DNA from: UBA7330 sp043554545
Lineage (GTDB): Bacteria; Bacteroidota; Bacteroidia; Cytophagales; Cyclobacteriaceae
Reading direction: 5' to 3'
DNA: 64,000 nt
Assembly (NCBI GenBank): GCA_043554545.1
Contig: CP121337.1
Span: 372,001-436,000, forward strand
Under the pieces are notes generated by a model that was not told the DNA's origin, made no database searches, and saw only the letters and a list, made by a program, of their open reading frames with translations. The translations under genes and the position numbers were made by a program. Below are positions 55,046 through 63,592 of the stretch, piece by piece (the first letter of the stretch is position 1; each line of letters starts with the position of its first letter).

Positions 55046-56529
55046 TTTTCATTCCAGTTCATCACGCGTTGAACAGCTTTCGACCATTGCCCATATAACT
55101 GATCTCTTTTATTACTATCAAATTTAGGCTCAAATAGTTTCTCGATTTTCCGGTTTTTATCAACATCTTCGATTTTCCAGATCCCTGACTGGATTCCTGC
55201 CAGGTAGGCAGCACCCATGGCTGTAGATTCGATGATTTCTGGCCGTTCTACTGGCACTCCTAAAATATCCGTCTGAAATTGCATCAGGTAGTTGTTGACA
55301 CAGGCTCCACCATCTACCTTCAACGTTTTGATGGGTATTCCAGTATCTTCCATCATGGCATTGATAACGTCTTTGGTTTGAAAGGCAAGCGATTGCAAGG
55401 TAGCCCTGGAGATCTCCGGGATCCCGGTGTCACGTGTCAACCCAAAAATGGCACCTCTGGCGTACATATCCCAATAGGGAGTGCCCAAACCTGCAAAGGC
55501 GGGTACAACTACCACATCATCCGTTTCAGTCGATAAAGCAAGCGCTTCTGTATCTGCTGCATGCTCAATGATCTTGAGGCCATCCCTCAACCATTGGACA
55601 GCGGCGCCGGCTATGAAAATACTTCCTTCTAATGCATAGACGGGTTGATCATTGAGACTGGCGGCAAGTGTGGTGAGTAATCCATTTTCAGATACTACAT
55701 GCTTAGCACCCATGTTCATTAAGAGGAAACATCCGGTTCCATAAGTGTTTTTAGCCAGTCCGGGCTCAAAACAGGCCTGACCAAAGAGGGCGGCCTGCTG
55801 ATCTCCCGCAACTCCATTGATAGGAATTTTGACTCCATCCAAATCCAGATCTCCAAAATGACTTCCGGACGGTTTGACTTCTGGTAACAGCGACTCGGGT
55901 ATCTCAAGTTCTTTGAGTAATTGCTGATCCCAGTCCATGCTTACAATATCAAAAAGCATGGTGCGGGAGGCATTGGTATGATCAGTCACATGTGACTGAC
56001 CTTTGGTCATATTCCAGATCAGCCAGCTATCGATAGTGCCAAAGCAAAGGTTACCTTGTTGCGCCCTTTCTCTTACACCAGATACGTTTTCCAGAATCCA
56101 TTGAATCTTAGTGGCGCAGAAATAGGAGTCAATGACCAGACCAGTGTGCGCTTTTACATAATCTGTCAGTCCTTTTTCTTTTAGTATTTCACACTGGGAG
56201 GCAGTACGCTTATCCTGCCAGACCAATGCATTGTGCACAGGCTTACCAGTTTCACGATCCCAGATTACGGTAGTTTCCCGTTGGTTGGTGATGCCTATGC
56301 TGATGATTTGATCGGCTTTCAGCTTGTTTTTATCAATTACCTCCTTGAATACTGCCCACTGAGAAGACCAGATCTCTTCAGGATCATGTTCTACCCATCC
56401 GGGCTTAGGAAAGATCTGTTTAAATTCTTTTTGGGCAACATCGATTAATTTGCCCGAGCTGTCTACCAGCAGGGCTCTGGAGCTCGTCGTTCCCTGATCC
56501 AGTGCAATGATATACTTCATTTTATCCAA
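55042..56529 (-). CDS. glpK: Glycerol kinase
   Basis: 495 residues. Phosphorylates glycerol with ATP, giving the substrate for GlpD. FGGY-kinase motifs are clear: IIALDQGTTSSRALLVD at the N-terminus, GWVEHDPEEIW, FGTIDSWLIW, HTNASRT and GVAGDQQAALFGQ. TYGTGCFLLMN and KVDGGACVNN follow later. Start at 56529 (MDKMKYI); the ATG three codons on is also possible. It heads a glpK-glpD operon. A glpF facilitator gene is not in the window. Confidence 0.95.
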   Translation of the reverse strand: MDKMKYIIALDQGTTSSRALLVDSSGKLIDVAQKEFKQIFPKPGWVEHDPEEIWSSQWAVFKEVIDKNKLKADQIISIGITNQRETTVIWDRETGKPVHNALVWQDKRTASQCEILKEKGLTDYVKAHTGLVIDSYFCATKIQWILENVSGVRERAQQGNLCFGTIDSWLIWNMTKGQSHVTDHTNASRTMLFDIVSMDWDQQLLKELEIPESLLPEVKPSGSHFGDLDLDGVKIPINGVAGDQQAALFGQACFEPGLAKNTYGTGCFLLMNMGAKHVVSENGLLTTLAASLNDQPVYALEGSIFIAGAAVQWLRDGLKIIEHAADTEALALSTETDDVVVVPAFAGLGTPYWDMYARGAIFGLTRDTGIPEISRATLQSLAFQTKDVINAMMEDTGIPIKTLKVDGGACVNNYLMQFQTDILGVPVERPEIIESTAMGAAYLAGIQSGIWKIEDVDKNRKIEKLFEPKFDSNKRDQLYGQWSKAVQRVMNWNEK

Positions 56530-56792
56530 TGGGGTTAATGGTTTAATGTGTGAAGTTTATTTGAAGATAATATAGAAAATAATTTACAGAAGGTATTACC
56601 CATTGAAAGTTAGATTCAAAAAATGACCTTCAAATGATAGATTTTATGAATGATGCTGGCTTTGTTTGTTTTGTGATGACATATCTGCGATAAATAGGTA
56701 AATCTCCTAATCCAAATTAGGCTTTTTACCATCGCATATAGTAGACAGAGGAGGTAGCTTTAATCTTCTTTCAAACAAATAAATAAAGCAAA

Positions 56793-56951
56793 ATGTATCG
56801 CGATCGATTTATCAAAGTATCACTAAAGGCGAGGATCCTGTTGGTGTTACTATTTTTGATGTCTGTGGCTTTTTTTTCAGCTGTAACAAGCCCGGATTTT
56901 TATGAAGAATACCAGAACAAAGATTACGCATCAGGTATTTATGTAGAATAA
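56793..56951 (+). CDS. Small hypothetical secreted or membrane protein, 52 residues
   Basis: ATG 56793 to TAA 56951. The translation has a basic start (MYRDRFIK, then SLKAR), a 15-residue hydrophobic stretch (ILLVLLFLMSVAFFSAV) and a short polar, acidic tail (DFYEEYQNKDYASGIYVE). That is the plan of a signal peptide plus mature ~24-residue peptide or of a single-span membrane protein. It lies in the 478-bp gap between glpK and the DUF6249-like gene, on the other strand to both. The ATG is preceded by an AT-rich leader typical of Bacteroidota. I recognise no family, and chance cannot be excluded. Confidence 0.45.
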   Translation: MYRDRFIKVSLKARILLVLLFLMSVAFFSAVTSPDFYEEYQNKDYASGIYVE

Positions 56952-56977
56952 AAAAAAGCACAGATTTTCCCATGCTT
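56951..56977 (-). terminator. Possible weak terminator of the DUF6249-like gene
   Basis: On the minus strand AAGCA pairs with TGCTT over a 12-nt loop, then a run of T follows. It lies 31 bp behind the 57008 stop. Only five pairs, so weak. Confidence 0.35.
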
Positions 56978-57007
56978 CTTCTGCGTTACTAACCTGTATG
57001 TGAATCG

Positions 57008-57394
57008 TTATTCCTGATCAGATTTCTCAATTTTTCTGGTCAGGAAGTATCCGATAGTAAGCCCCAGTCCTCCGAAGATGAAAATCATCGCAGGGATTGT
57101 GATTTCAGTATCAATTGGTGTTAGACCGGGAGTTCTTATTACTTCTCCACGTATTTTAATATCAGTACCTAATATTGAACCGGTAAATATGCCAAAACCG
57201 ATACCCATAAATAGGAGCGCAATATTCAAAATAAATTTAGCGATAGAAAATTTCATTCCTTTACGTTCAAAGAGTGAGGCGTCCGCCCCCTTTTCAATCA
57301 TTGCCAAGCGTTCTTTGTTTCTGGTAGAAAGAAAGACATAGGCGATACCAAATGCTGTTCCAAATAGTGCTAGAAATACGATTGCAACTTCCAT
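57008..57394 (-). CDS. DUF6249-like membrane protein
   Basis: 128 residues with three hydrophobic segments (residues about 3-22, 53-75 and 98-118). A short conserved cytoplasmic stretch, NKERLAMIEKGADASLF, follows the first helix. This arrangement and motif fit the DUF6249 family of Bacteroidota, small proteins often divergent from an ECF sigma factor gene, as here (57512, opposite strand). The function is unknown; a role with the sigma/anti-sigma unit is guessed from position. Confidence 0.7.
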   Translation of the reverse strand: MEVAIVFLALFGTAFGIAYVFLSTRNKERLAMIEKGADASLFERKGMKFSIAKFILNIALLFMGIGFGIFTGSILGTDIKIRGEVIRTPGLTPIDTEITIPAMIFIFGGLGLTIGYFLTRKIEKSDQE

Positions 57395-57511
57395 ATGATT
57401 ATTTTAAGTTTTGATGTGTGTCAGGTTTGACAACACCAGTGGAGGTTTGGTTACAAACTATTCAGGTTTATTTGTAACCAGTATCTTTAACTCCTAGTCT
57501 AATAGGAGCAG

Positions 57512-58075
57512 ATGCATGAGCAGGATGATATCATTTTGATTAAGGAGGTCATAAAAGGGAATACCCAGATGTATTCAATCTTGGTTGATAGATATCAGAA
57601 GCAAGTATTCAATTTTGTGATCAACATCCTAAAGCACAGAGAAGAAGCAGAGGAAACTGTTCAGGATACTTTTATGAAAGCCTTTAAGTCATTAAACGGG
57701 TTTAGAAATGAAGCTCGATTTTCAAGCTGGTTATTGAGCATAGCGTATAATACCAGCATGACCAGGTTAAGGAAAAAGAGCGTGGTTACGGTAAATATGG
57801 ATGCAACGCATCGTTTTAGTGAAAGAGAAGCTCCTAATAATATCAATCGGCAGATAGCAGCCACAGATGCCAATAAGGTCTTGTCCATGGCCATGACTTC
57901 GCTATCTGAAGACGAGCAAGCTATTGTCACTCTGTTTTATTATAATGAACAATCAATTAAAGAAATTTGTGACATATCTGGTATGACAGCTTCTAATGTA
58001 AAAATTGTCTTACATCGAAGCAGAAAGAAAATGTTTCAAACATTGGATAAATTAGGAATCAAAGAGTGGGCATGA
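57512..58075 (+). CDS. ECF-type RNA polymerase sigma factor
   Basis: 187 residues from ATG 57512, just after AATAGGAGCAG which could act as ribosome site. Region 2 reads YQKQVFNFVINIL, EEAEETVQDTFMKAFKSL, then FSSWLLSIAYNTSMTRLRK. Region 4 (SEDEQAIVTLFYYNEQSIKE, then TASNVKIVLHRSRKKM) is a helix-turn-helix for -35 recognition. Its end overlaps the next gene by four bases (ATGA), typical of a sigma and its membrane partner. Targets unknown. Confidence 0.9.
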   Translation: MHEQDDIILIKEVIKGNTQMYSILVDRYQKQVFNFVINILKHREEAEETVQDTFMKAFKSLNGFRNEARFSSWLLSIAYNTSMTRLRKKSVVTVNMDATHRFSEREAPNNINRQIAATDANKVLSMAMTSLSEDEQAIVTLFYYNEQSIKEICDISGMTASNVKIVLHRSRKKMFQTLDKLGIKEWA

Positions 58076-58503
58076 TAAAAAACAGAGAAAATTTTGATGA
58101 GGAAGAGCTTTTGAGAACGTTATTCCAACAGTCGGCAACTGAACCAGGGCATGACTTAAAGCAGAATGTCATGAGGCAGATTGAAGCGTCCAACAGTAAG
58201 GCCTTTGAATATCAACCGGTCATAGGAAGGAAAAGCTGGATCGTGATTTTAGGAAGTTTTTTCACACTTATGGCTTACTTGATGGTAGCATCATCTGGGA
58301 ATGGTGTGAGGAATATGAAGTTCCCCGACCTGAAAATGTTTACCAAATGGAAACTACCGAGTGATATTTTTACTTTTTGGTCAGCACTCAGCTTACCTCA
58401 ATTATCCTACCCACTGATGATGGCAATCATGGTATTGATCGTATTTGGCATCTATTTTATGCTGAGCATCAAATTTGGCAAGCGATATTTTACTGAAAAC
58501 TGA
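58072..58503 (+). CDS. Small two-helix membrane protein, candidate anti-sigma partner
   Basis: 143 residues from ATG 58072 (the GTG at 58066 is less likely because the ATGA overlap with the sigma stop is the common coupled form). N-terminal ~60 residues are charged and cytoplasmic-like (ENFDEEELLRTLFQ, then EPGHDLKQNVMRQIEAS). Two membrane helices follow at roughly 57-77 and 112-132. I recognise no named domain, and a zinc-binding HxxxCxxC anti-sigma motif is absent. Position alone suggests it controls the sigma factor. Confidence 0.65.
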   Translation: MIKNRENFDEEELLRTLFQQSATEPGHDLKQNVMRQIEASNSKAFEYQPVIGRKSWIVILGSFFTLMAYLMVASSGNGVRNMKFPDLKMFTKWKLPSDIFTFWSALSLPQLSYPLMMAIMVLIVFGIYFMLSIKFGKRYFTEN

Positions 58504-58524
58504 ATCTATAGAATAGCCTGAGCA

Positions 58525-59955
58525 TCATAGTTTGTTAGCGTTTTCCAGACGCTTCCGGTATTCTGGTCGATCCTTCCATCGCTCAATGAACGGCTGATAG
58601 GCTTCAGTATCCCACCAAAATTGAGGTTCAGGGTCTGGCACAGATAGCCCACCCTTATAATCATTTCCTTCCACACTGCTGTCGATGGATTCCAGCCAGT
58701 TTTCAAAATAGCTGATCATCTCCCGAGCCTTCTCTTGCTTTATGGATAATACATCTTCTTTTTCTTCCCTGTCCGTTTTGAGGTTGTATAGCGCATATTC
58801 CTTCTTTTCAATGTCTTCTGCAATCAGTTTGTAATCATTGTCAATCAGAGCACCCTTATTCTTATACTTAAATGGGATTGGCTTGGTGCGTTCCGCTATG
58901 TTTTTCTTTAAAAGCGGCAAAAGGCTGGTTCCGTCTATTGGTTTAGACATCACATCGTCTGGCAATTGCAGGAGTGCGCTGATGGTTGGGAAAATATCCA
59001 TCGTACTTGCAGGAAAATCACTCGCTCTACCCCCTTGTATTTTTTCTGGCCATTCAATGATACATGGAACCCGTAAACCGCCCTCATAGATACTTCCCTT
59101 GAACCCCCTAAGTCCACCAACACCTGCTTCGCCTCCTTCACGTAAGCCGCCATTGTCGCTGTTGTACCATACCAAGGTGTTTTGAGAAACTCCAAGGTTC
59201 TTTAGTCCATCTCTAAGCTGTCCAATTCCTCTGTCCAGCTCTACAATCTCTCCCAAATACTCTTTTTGTTGATCTTCCAAGGAGGGAGGTAAGCCTTCTT
59301 TGTCAGCGCTTAAGGCAGTCCATGGATTGTGCGGACTTCCATACCAGATGACCACAAAAAAAGGACCATTTTTATTTGCTGCAATGTAATCCAGGGCCTG
59401 ATTTACAATTACGGCTGATGAGCTTCCAGTGTATTCCTTGAATTCTCCTTGATGACTCATGATGGGATCCACATCAAAAAAATTGGTCACAGAAATCCAT
59501 TCTTCAAAACCAAAAAAACCTGGATTTCTACGGTCTTCCTTGTAGATGGGAACGCCGGGACCCCGTAAGCCATCCAAATGCCATTTGCCAAAATGAGCTG
59601 TATGATATCCAGCAGCTTTAAGAGCAGCAGCAATTGTTTTTTCCTGGATACGTAACGGATAGCCATGTTCATAAACGCCTGTTCTCCAGGAGGCTCTCCC
59701 TGTTAATACGGTAGCACGTGTGGGCGAGCAGACCGGAGCCCCTGCATGGAAGTTGTGGAGCGTCAGACCATTTTTTGCCATGTCGTTAATATTTGGAGTT
59801 TTAAGGATCGGATGGTTATAATAACCGACCTGACCATAGCCCTGATCATCAGACATGATCAGTACGATGTTGGGCTTTTTCGTTTCTTCAGTGGATTGAC
59901 AGGCAGCGAGGAAACATAAGGTTACTGTGGCATAAAACAAGTAAGCGTATTTCAT
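58525..59955 (-). CDS. Type I sulfatase, lipoprotein
   Basis: 476 residues. Lipobox LAAC (Cys19). Motifs are IVLIMSDDQGYGQVGYYNHP, CSPTRATVLTGR with C76 for formylglycine, AHFGKWHLDG, WYGSPHNPW, WYNSDNGGLREGG and RVPCIIEWPEKI. Close in layout to the 18693 sulfatase, so probably the same broad subfamily. It stands alone on the minus strand, convergent with the sigma operon and divergent from the Gfo/Idh/MocA gene at 60155, with 199 bp between. Confidence 0.89.
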   Translation of the reverse strand: MKYAYLFYATVTLCFLAACQSTEETKKPNIVLIMSDDQGYGQVGYYNHPILKTPNINDMAKNGLTLHNFHAGAPVCSPTRATVLTGRASWRTGVYEHGYPLRIQEKTIAAALKAAGYHTAHFGKWHLDGLRGPGVPIYKEDRRNPGFFGFEEWISVTNFFDVDPIMSHQGEFKEYTGSSSAVIVNQALDYIAANKNGPFFVVIWYGSPHNPWTALSADKEGLPPSLEDQQKEYLGEIVELDRGIGQLRDGLKNLGVSQNTLVWYNSDNGGLREGGEAGVGGLRGFKGSIYEGGLRVPCIIEWPEKIQGGRASDFPASTMDIFPTISALLQLPDDVMSKPIDGTSLLPLLKKNIAERTKPIPFKYKNKGALIDNDYKLIAEDIEKKEYALYNLKTDREEKEDVLSIKQEKAREMISYFENWLESIDSSVEGNDYKGGLSVPDPEPQFWWDTEAYQPFIERWKDRPEYRKRLENANKL

Positions 59956-60154
59956 GATCAGGTTCTTTTGAAAGTGTTCTAAGGACTAATTTAACAGTTA
60001 TGCAGATACTATTTTATGCTACTCTTTTCCTATATTAACCCATTGGCGAATAGCTAGATGATTAACATTAAATTAAACCTATTAAAAATTTATTCAGGGG
60101 CACAGTTTTTTAACCCTGAATGGCCTTAGCCATTGGAAATAAAAAATCAATTTC

Positions 60155-61540
60155 ATGAAAAAGGATTCAAGTAGAAGAAAATTCATCAAACAGGGAACAA
60201 TTGCCGCCACAGGCATGCTGACCATACCAACCATCATCCCCGCTTCAGCATTGGGTAAAAACGGCTTTGTGGCACCAAGTGACAGAATTGTGATGGGAAT
60301 TATAGGTGCGGGTAACCAGGCTGGAAATGACGTAGGAAATTTCTTGAGAGATGAGCGAATCCAGATCAAGACCGTTTGCGATGTAAATAAGAGAAGTAGT
60401 GGGTATTGGCAAGGAAAAGTTGCGGGTAGAGAATTTATCATGGATATGGTCAATACCAGCTATTCGGAGCGAACAGGTAAGACTTATAATTCCACTAAGG
60501 GCTGCGAAGATTTTAGGGAAGTAATTGCTGACAAAGAGATAGATGCAGTAGAAATTGTTACTCCGGATCATTGGCATGCAATTCCAGCTTTGATGGCTGC
60601 TGCTGCCAAAAAAGATATTTATTGTCAGAAGCCACTGGCACTTACCATAGAGGAAGGAAGGGCGATTAGTAATGCGGCATCACATCATGGAGTCGTTTTT
60701 CAGGTGGGGAGTCAACAACGCTCTAATCCATTTTTTCGAGGAGCTGTCGAGAAAGTAAGGAGTGGCAAATTAGGCAAGCTCAATAAAGTGGTCTGTGGTT
60801 TGCCCAGTGGAACGCCTGACTATGGTAAGACCGGAGACCAAACCGAAACGGCACCTGTCCCGAAAGACTTTGACTATGAAATGTGGTTAGGGCCTGCACC
60901 AGATGCACCTTACTGTCCGGCACGGACCCATGTAAACTTTAGGTGGAATCTGGATTATTCTGGAGGTCAGCTTACTGATTGGGGTGGACATCATCCCGAC
61001 ATTGCTCAATGGGGAATTAACAGGGAAGAATCAGGTCCAATTAGGATTCAAAACGCCAAGGCCACCTGGTCCGATCATCCCATTTGGAATACCGCAACTG
61101 AATATTATTTCGAAGCTGTCTATGACAATGACGTGCTTTTAGTAATTGGAAATATTGACAAGGAAAAAGGCATTAAATCGGGTGTAACTTTTTATTGTGA
61201 AGATGGCTGGATACAAGCCAATCGTCATGAGCATGCGGCAAATCCAGAATCTCTGCTAAGAATGAAGGTGGACGAAAAAGATAAATTATATACCAGTGAC
61301 GATCACTATAGAAACTTCATCGATTGTGTGATTTCCCGCGAAAGGACGGCTGCTCCTGCAGAGTTTGGCCACCGTTCCATAACCATTGCACATTTAGGCA
61401 ATATTGCGATGATGCTCAATCAGGATTTGGAGTGGGATCCTGTGACCGAAAAGGTGAAAAATAACTTTGCAGCAAATCAATTACTTAACAGAAAGATGCG
61501 AGATCCCTGGGACTCAATTTATAAGCAGTATTTGGTTTAA
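60155..61540 (+). CDS. Gfo/Idh/MocA family oxidoreductase, Tat-exported, QKP variant
   Basis: 461 residues. Tat signal SSRRKFIKQGT. Rossmann loop MGIIGAGNQAGND at about 47-59. The usual EKP is QKP at 158-160 (IYCQKPLALT): the catalytic lysine is kept, the glutamate is not. TPDHWHAIPA, WLGPAPDAPYCPARTHVNFRW and GGHHPDIAQWG mark the substrate domain and resemble the exported paralogues at 36445 and 42801. It is 27 bp upstream of an alginate-lyase-fold gene, so periplasmic uronate-containing sugars are a reasonable substrate guess. Confidence 0.84.
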   Translation: MKKDSSRRKFIKQGTIAATGMLTIPTIIPASALGKNGFVAPSDRIVMGIIGAGNQAGNDVGNFLRDERIQIKTVCDVNKRSSGYWQGKVAGREFIMDMVNTSYSERTGKTYNSTKGCEDFREVIADKEIDAVEIVTPDHWHAIPALMAAAAKKDIYCQKPLALTIEEGRAISNAASHHGVVFQVGSQQRSNPFFRGAVEKVRSGKLGKLNKVVCGLPSGTPDYGKTGDQTETAPVPKDFDYEMWLGPAPDAPYCPARTHVNFRWNLDYSGGQLTDWGGHHPDIAQWGINREESGPIRIQNAKATWSDHPIWNTATEYYFEAVYDNDVLLVIGNIDKEKGIKSGVTFYCEDGWIQANRHEHAANPESLLRMKVDEKDKLYTSDDHYRNFIDCVISRERTAAPAEFGHRSITIAHLGNIAMMLNQDLEWDPVTEKVKNNFAANQLLNRKMRDPWDSIYKQYLV

Positions 61541-61567
61541 CATAAAGTATCGACCTAACTTTAGCTT

Positions 61568-62818
61568 ATGCCTAAGTTATCGACTGGTAGATATTGGACC
61601 AAATTCATTTTTCTTGCTGTATCTGTAATTGCCCTTACCTCGGGTTGTCAGGAATCCGAATTGACAAATGGCAACCCATTCATGCTTTTTGAAGCGGAAC
61701 GTTTAAGCTGTGCAAAAAATCAATATCAACAGCACTCATTGCCTTATCAGGCGGCAGTTGATTCATTGAAAGTAAGCGCAGATGGTTTTCTGCATTTAAC
61801 TCCACCATCGGTCGTTCATAACCATTCAACGCCGCCTAGTGGAGATGATCATGACTATTTCAGTATGGGACCTTTTTGGTGGCCAAATCCGGATACACCG
61901 AATGGGTTGCCCTACATTAGAAAAGATGGTTATGTAAACCCTGAAAGGAATGAATTTGACCGGACACTTATGTCAAAGATGGCGAAATCCTCCTTCACAC
62001 TGGCGCTTTCCTGGTTCTATACGGCAGATGAAAAGTATGCCAGAAAAGCAGTGGAGATTCTTGAAACCTGGTTTCTCCATCCGGCCACTCGCATGAATCC
62101 GAACCTTAATTATGGGCAGGCCATCCCGGGCATCACAGAAGGCAGGGGAATAGGCATTATAGAAACAGGAGATTTTGTAGACCTGGTGAATGGGATTGAA
62201 ATGCTCAAAAACGCGGAAGCTATGAGCCTCGAAACTTATGAAGGTTTAAAAGACTGGTTTGAAGCTTATACTTTATGGCTTGTTAGTAGTAAAAATGGAT
62301 GGGACGAGCGCATGTATCACAACAATCATGGCACTTCCTATGATAGTCAGGTGGCCTCATTTGCACTTTTTGCTGGTATGGACTCTATCGCATCGATGGT
62401 TTTAGATTCAGTCAAAGTAAAACGGATAGATACTCAAATAGCCTCTGATGGGAGGCAGCCATTTGAGCTTAAAAGAACCAAGGCCATGAGTTATAGCATA
62501 AAGAATGCTCGCCATTTGATTGAGAATGCAATTCTTGCTGAAAAGATGGGCATTGATCTGTGGAATTATCAATCGCCTGAGGGGGGAAGTATCATGAAAA
62601 CCCTCAAATATCTGGTTCCTTTCTATGTGGAAGAAAAAGATTTTCCCTACGAACAAATTGGAGGAATTGAGAAAAATGCAGAAGACCTGCTTGAACTTTT
62701 ACATATTTCTTCACTGTATGTTGATAGTGAATTTCTTAAGGAAAGTATCAATCAGTTTCCGGTCAGCTTACCGGATCACAGCATGATGCATTTGTTGTAT
62801 CCGAAGTGTGAAAAATAA
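61568..62818 (+). CDS. Alginate-lyase-superfamily polysaccharide lyase, lipoprotein
   Basis: 416 residues. Lipobox SGC (Cys27). The (alpha/alpha) barrel of the Alginate_lyase family is marked by YFSMGPFWWPNPDTPNGLPY (from residue 97) and DGYVNPE. AIPGITEGRGIGIIET and HNNHGTSYDSQ (251-261) come next, with N252, N253, H254 and Y258 as candidate active-site residues. Relatives include alginate lyases (PL5) and, by my recollection of the WWPNP signature, glucuronan lyases (PL38). Acting on a uronic-acid polymer by beta-elimination is probable, the polymer is not fixed. Confidence 0.8.
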   Translation: MPKLSTGRYWTKFIFLAVSVIALTSGCQESELTNGNPFMLFEAERLSCAKNQYQQHSLPYQAAVDSLKVSADGFLHLTPPSVVHNHSTPPSGDDHDYFSMGPFWWPNPDTPNGLPYIRKDGYVNPERNEFDRTLMSKMAKSSFTLALSWFYTADEKYARKAVEILETWFLHPATRMNPNLNYGQAIPGITEGRGIGIIETGDFVDLVNGIEMLKNAEAMSLETYEGLKDWFEAYTLWLVSSKNGWDERMYHNNHGTSYDSQVASFALFAGMDSIASMVLDSVKVKRIDTQIASDGRQPFELKRTKAMSYSIKNARHLIENAILAEKMGIDLWNYQSPEGGSIMKTLKYLVPFYVEEKDFPYEQIGGIEKNAEDLLELLHISSLYVDSEFLKESINQFPVSLPDHSMMHLLYPKCEK

Positions 62819-63026
62819 GCCTCCTTTCCAGTATAAAAATGTGATTTTTTAATCATTTTCTGAATAAAACACCAAAATATTTCAATTTATTTTTTGATTA
62901 TAAGTAAGGCAAATTCCCCCTTTTTGCTTCACAGGGTGCATAATCGGCTTTTGTTTGGAATAAAGACTTAAATCAATCTAAACAAAATTCTTAACCAAAA
63001 GCTTATACCTGCCTAAATACAAATAC

Positions 63027-63518
63027 ATGAAAATCAAAAACTCAATTATGATGATGATCCTCACAGTGATGATCGCATCGACAGGACTAAAAGCTCAAGA
63101 CAAAACCATCGTAGAACTTGCAGTAGGCACCGAATCTCTTTCCACCTTAGTGGCTGCCGTGAAAGCAGGTGGATTGGTAGAAACATTAAGTGGAAAAGGA
63201 CCTTTTACAGTCTTTGCTCCAACTAATGAAGCCTTCAATAATTTGCCAGAGGGCGTTTTGGATATGTTATTGAAGCCGGAAAATAAAGATAAGCTGGTTT
63301 CTATTTTAACTTACCATGTGGTTTCAGGGACGGTGAAATCAACGAGTCTGGCAAATGGAATGAGTGCTGCAACAGTACAGGGTGACGATATCAAAGTGGA
63401 TTTGACCTCAGGTGTAAAAATTAATGATGCAAAAGTTTCGGCTGCTGATATCATGGCATCTAATGGGGTAGTGCATGTAATTGATAAAGTAATCTTACCT
63501 CCAAGTTTAAATTTATAG
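63027..63518 (+). CDS. Fasciclin (FAS1) domain protein, secreted
   Basis: 163 residues. Signal peptide ending LKAQD, then one FAS1 domain filling the rest. The diagnostic parts are FTVFAPTNEAFNNLPEG (first half, H1 region) and LTYHVVSGTVKS, then NGVVHVIDKVILPPS at the C-terminus. FAS1 proteins take part in adhesion and surface association. A monocistronic gene: an AT-rich 208-bp leader precedes it and a strong terminator follows 7 bp behind. Confidence 0.93.
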   Translation: MKIKNSIMMMILTVMIASTGLKAQDKTIVELAVGTESLSTLVAAVKAGGLVETLSGKGPFTVFAPTNEAFNNLPEGVLDMLLKPENKDKLVSILTYHVVSGTVKSTSLANGMSAATVQGDDIKVDLTSGVKINDAKVSAADIMASNGVVHVIDKVILPPSLNL

Positions 63519-63524
63519 CTCATT

Positions 63525-63566
63525 AGTGGCTGATCAAATGGACGGGGTCAGTCACTTTTATTTTTT
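63525..63566 (+). terminator. Rho-independent terminator of fasciclin gene
   Basis: AGTGGCTGA (63525-63533) pairs with TCAGTCACT (63548-63556), eight Watson-Crick pairs and one G-U, then TTTTATTTTTT. It directly follows the fasciclin stop. Confidence 0.8.
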
Positions 63567-63592
63567 CATATATCGTTAACATTCCATCAAGT

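Noticed and set aside
60094..60577. Overlapping minus-strand ORFs of 119 and 110 residues
   Set aside because: Antisense to the Tat signal and Rossmann part of the Gfo/Idh/MocA gene.
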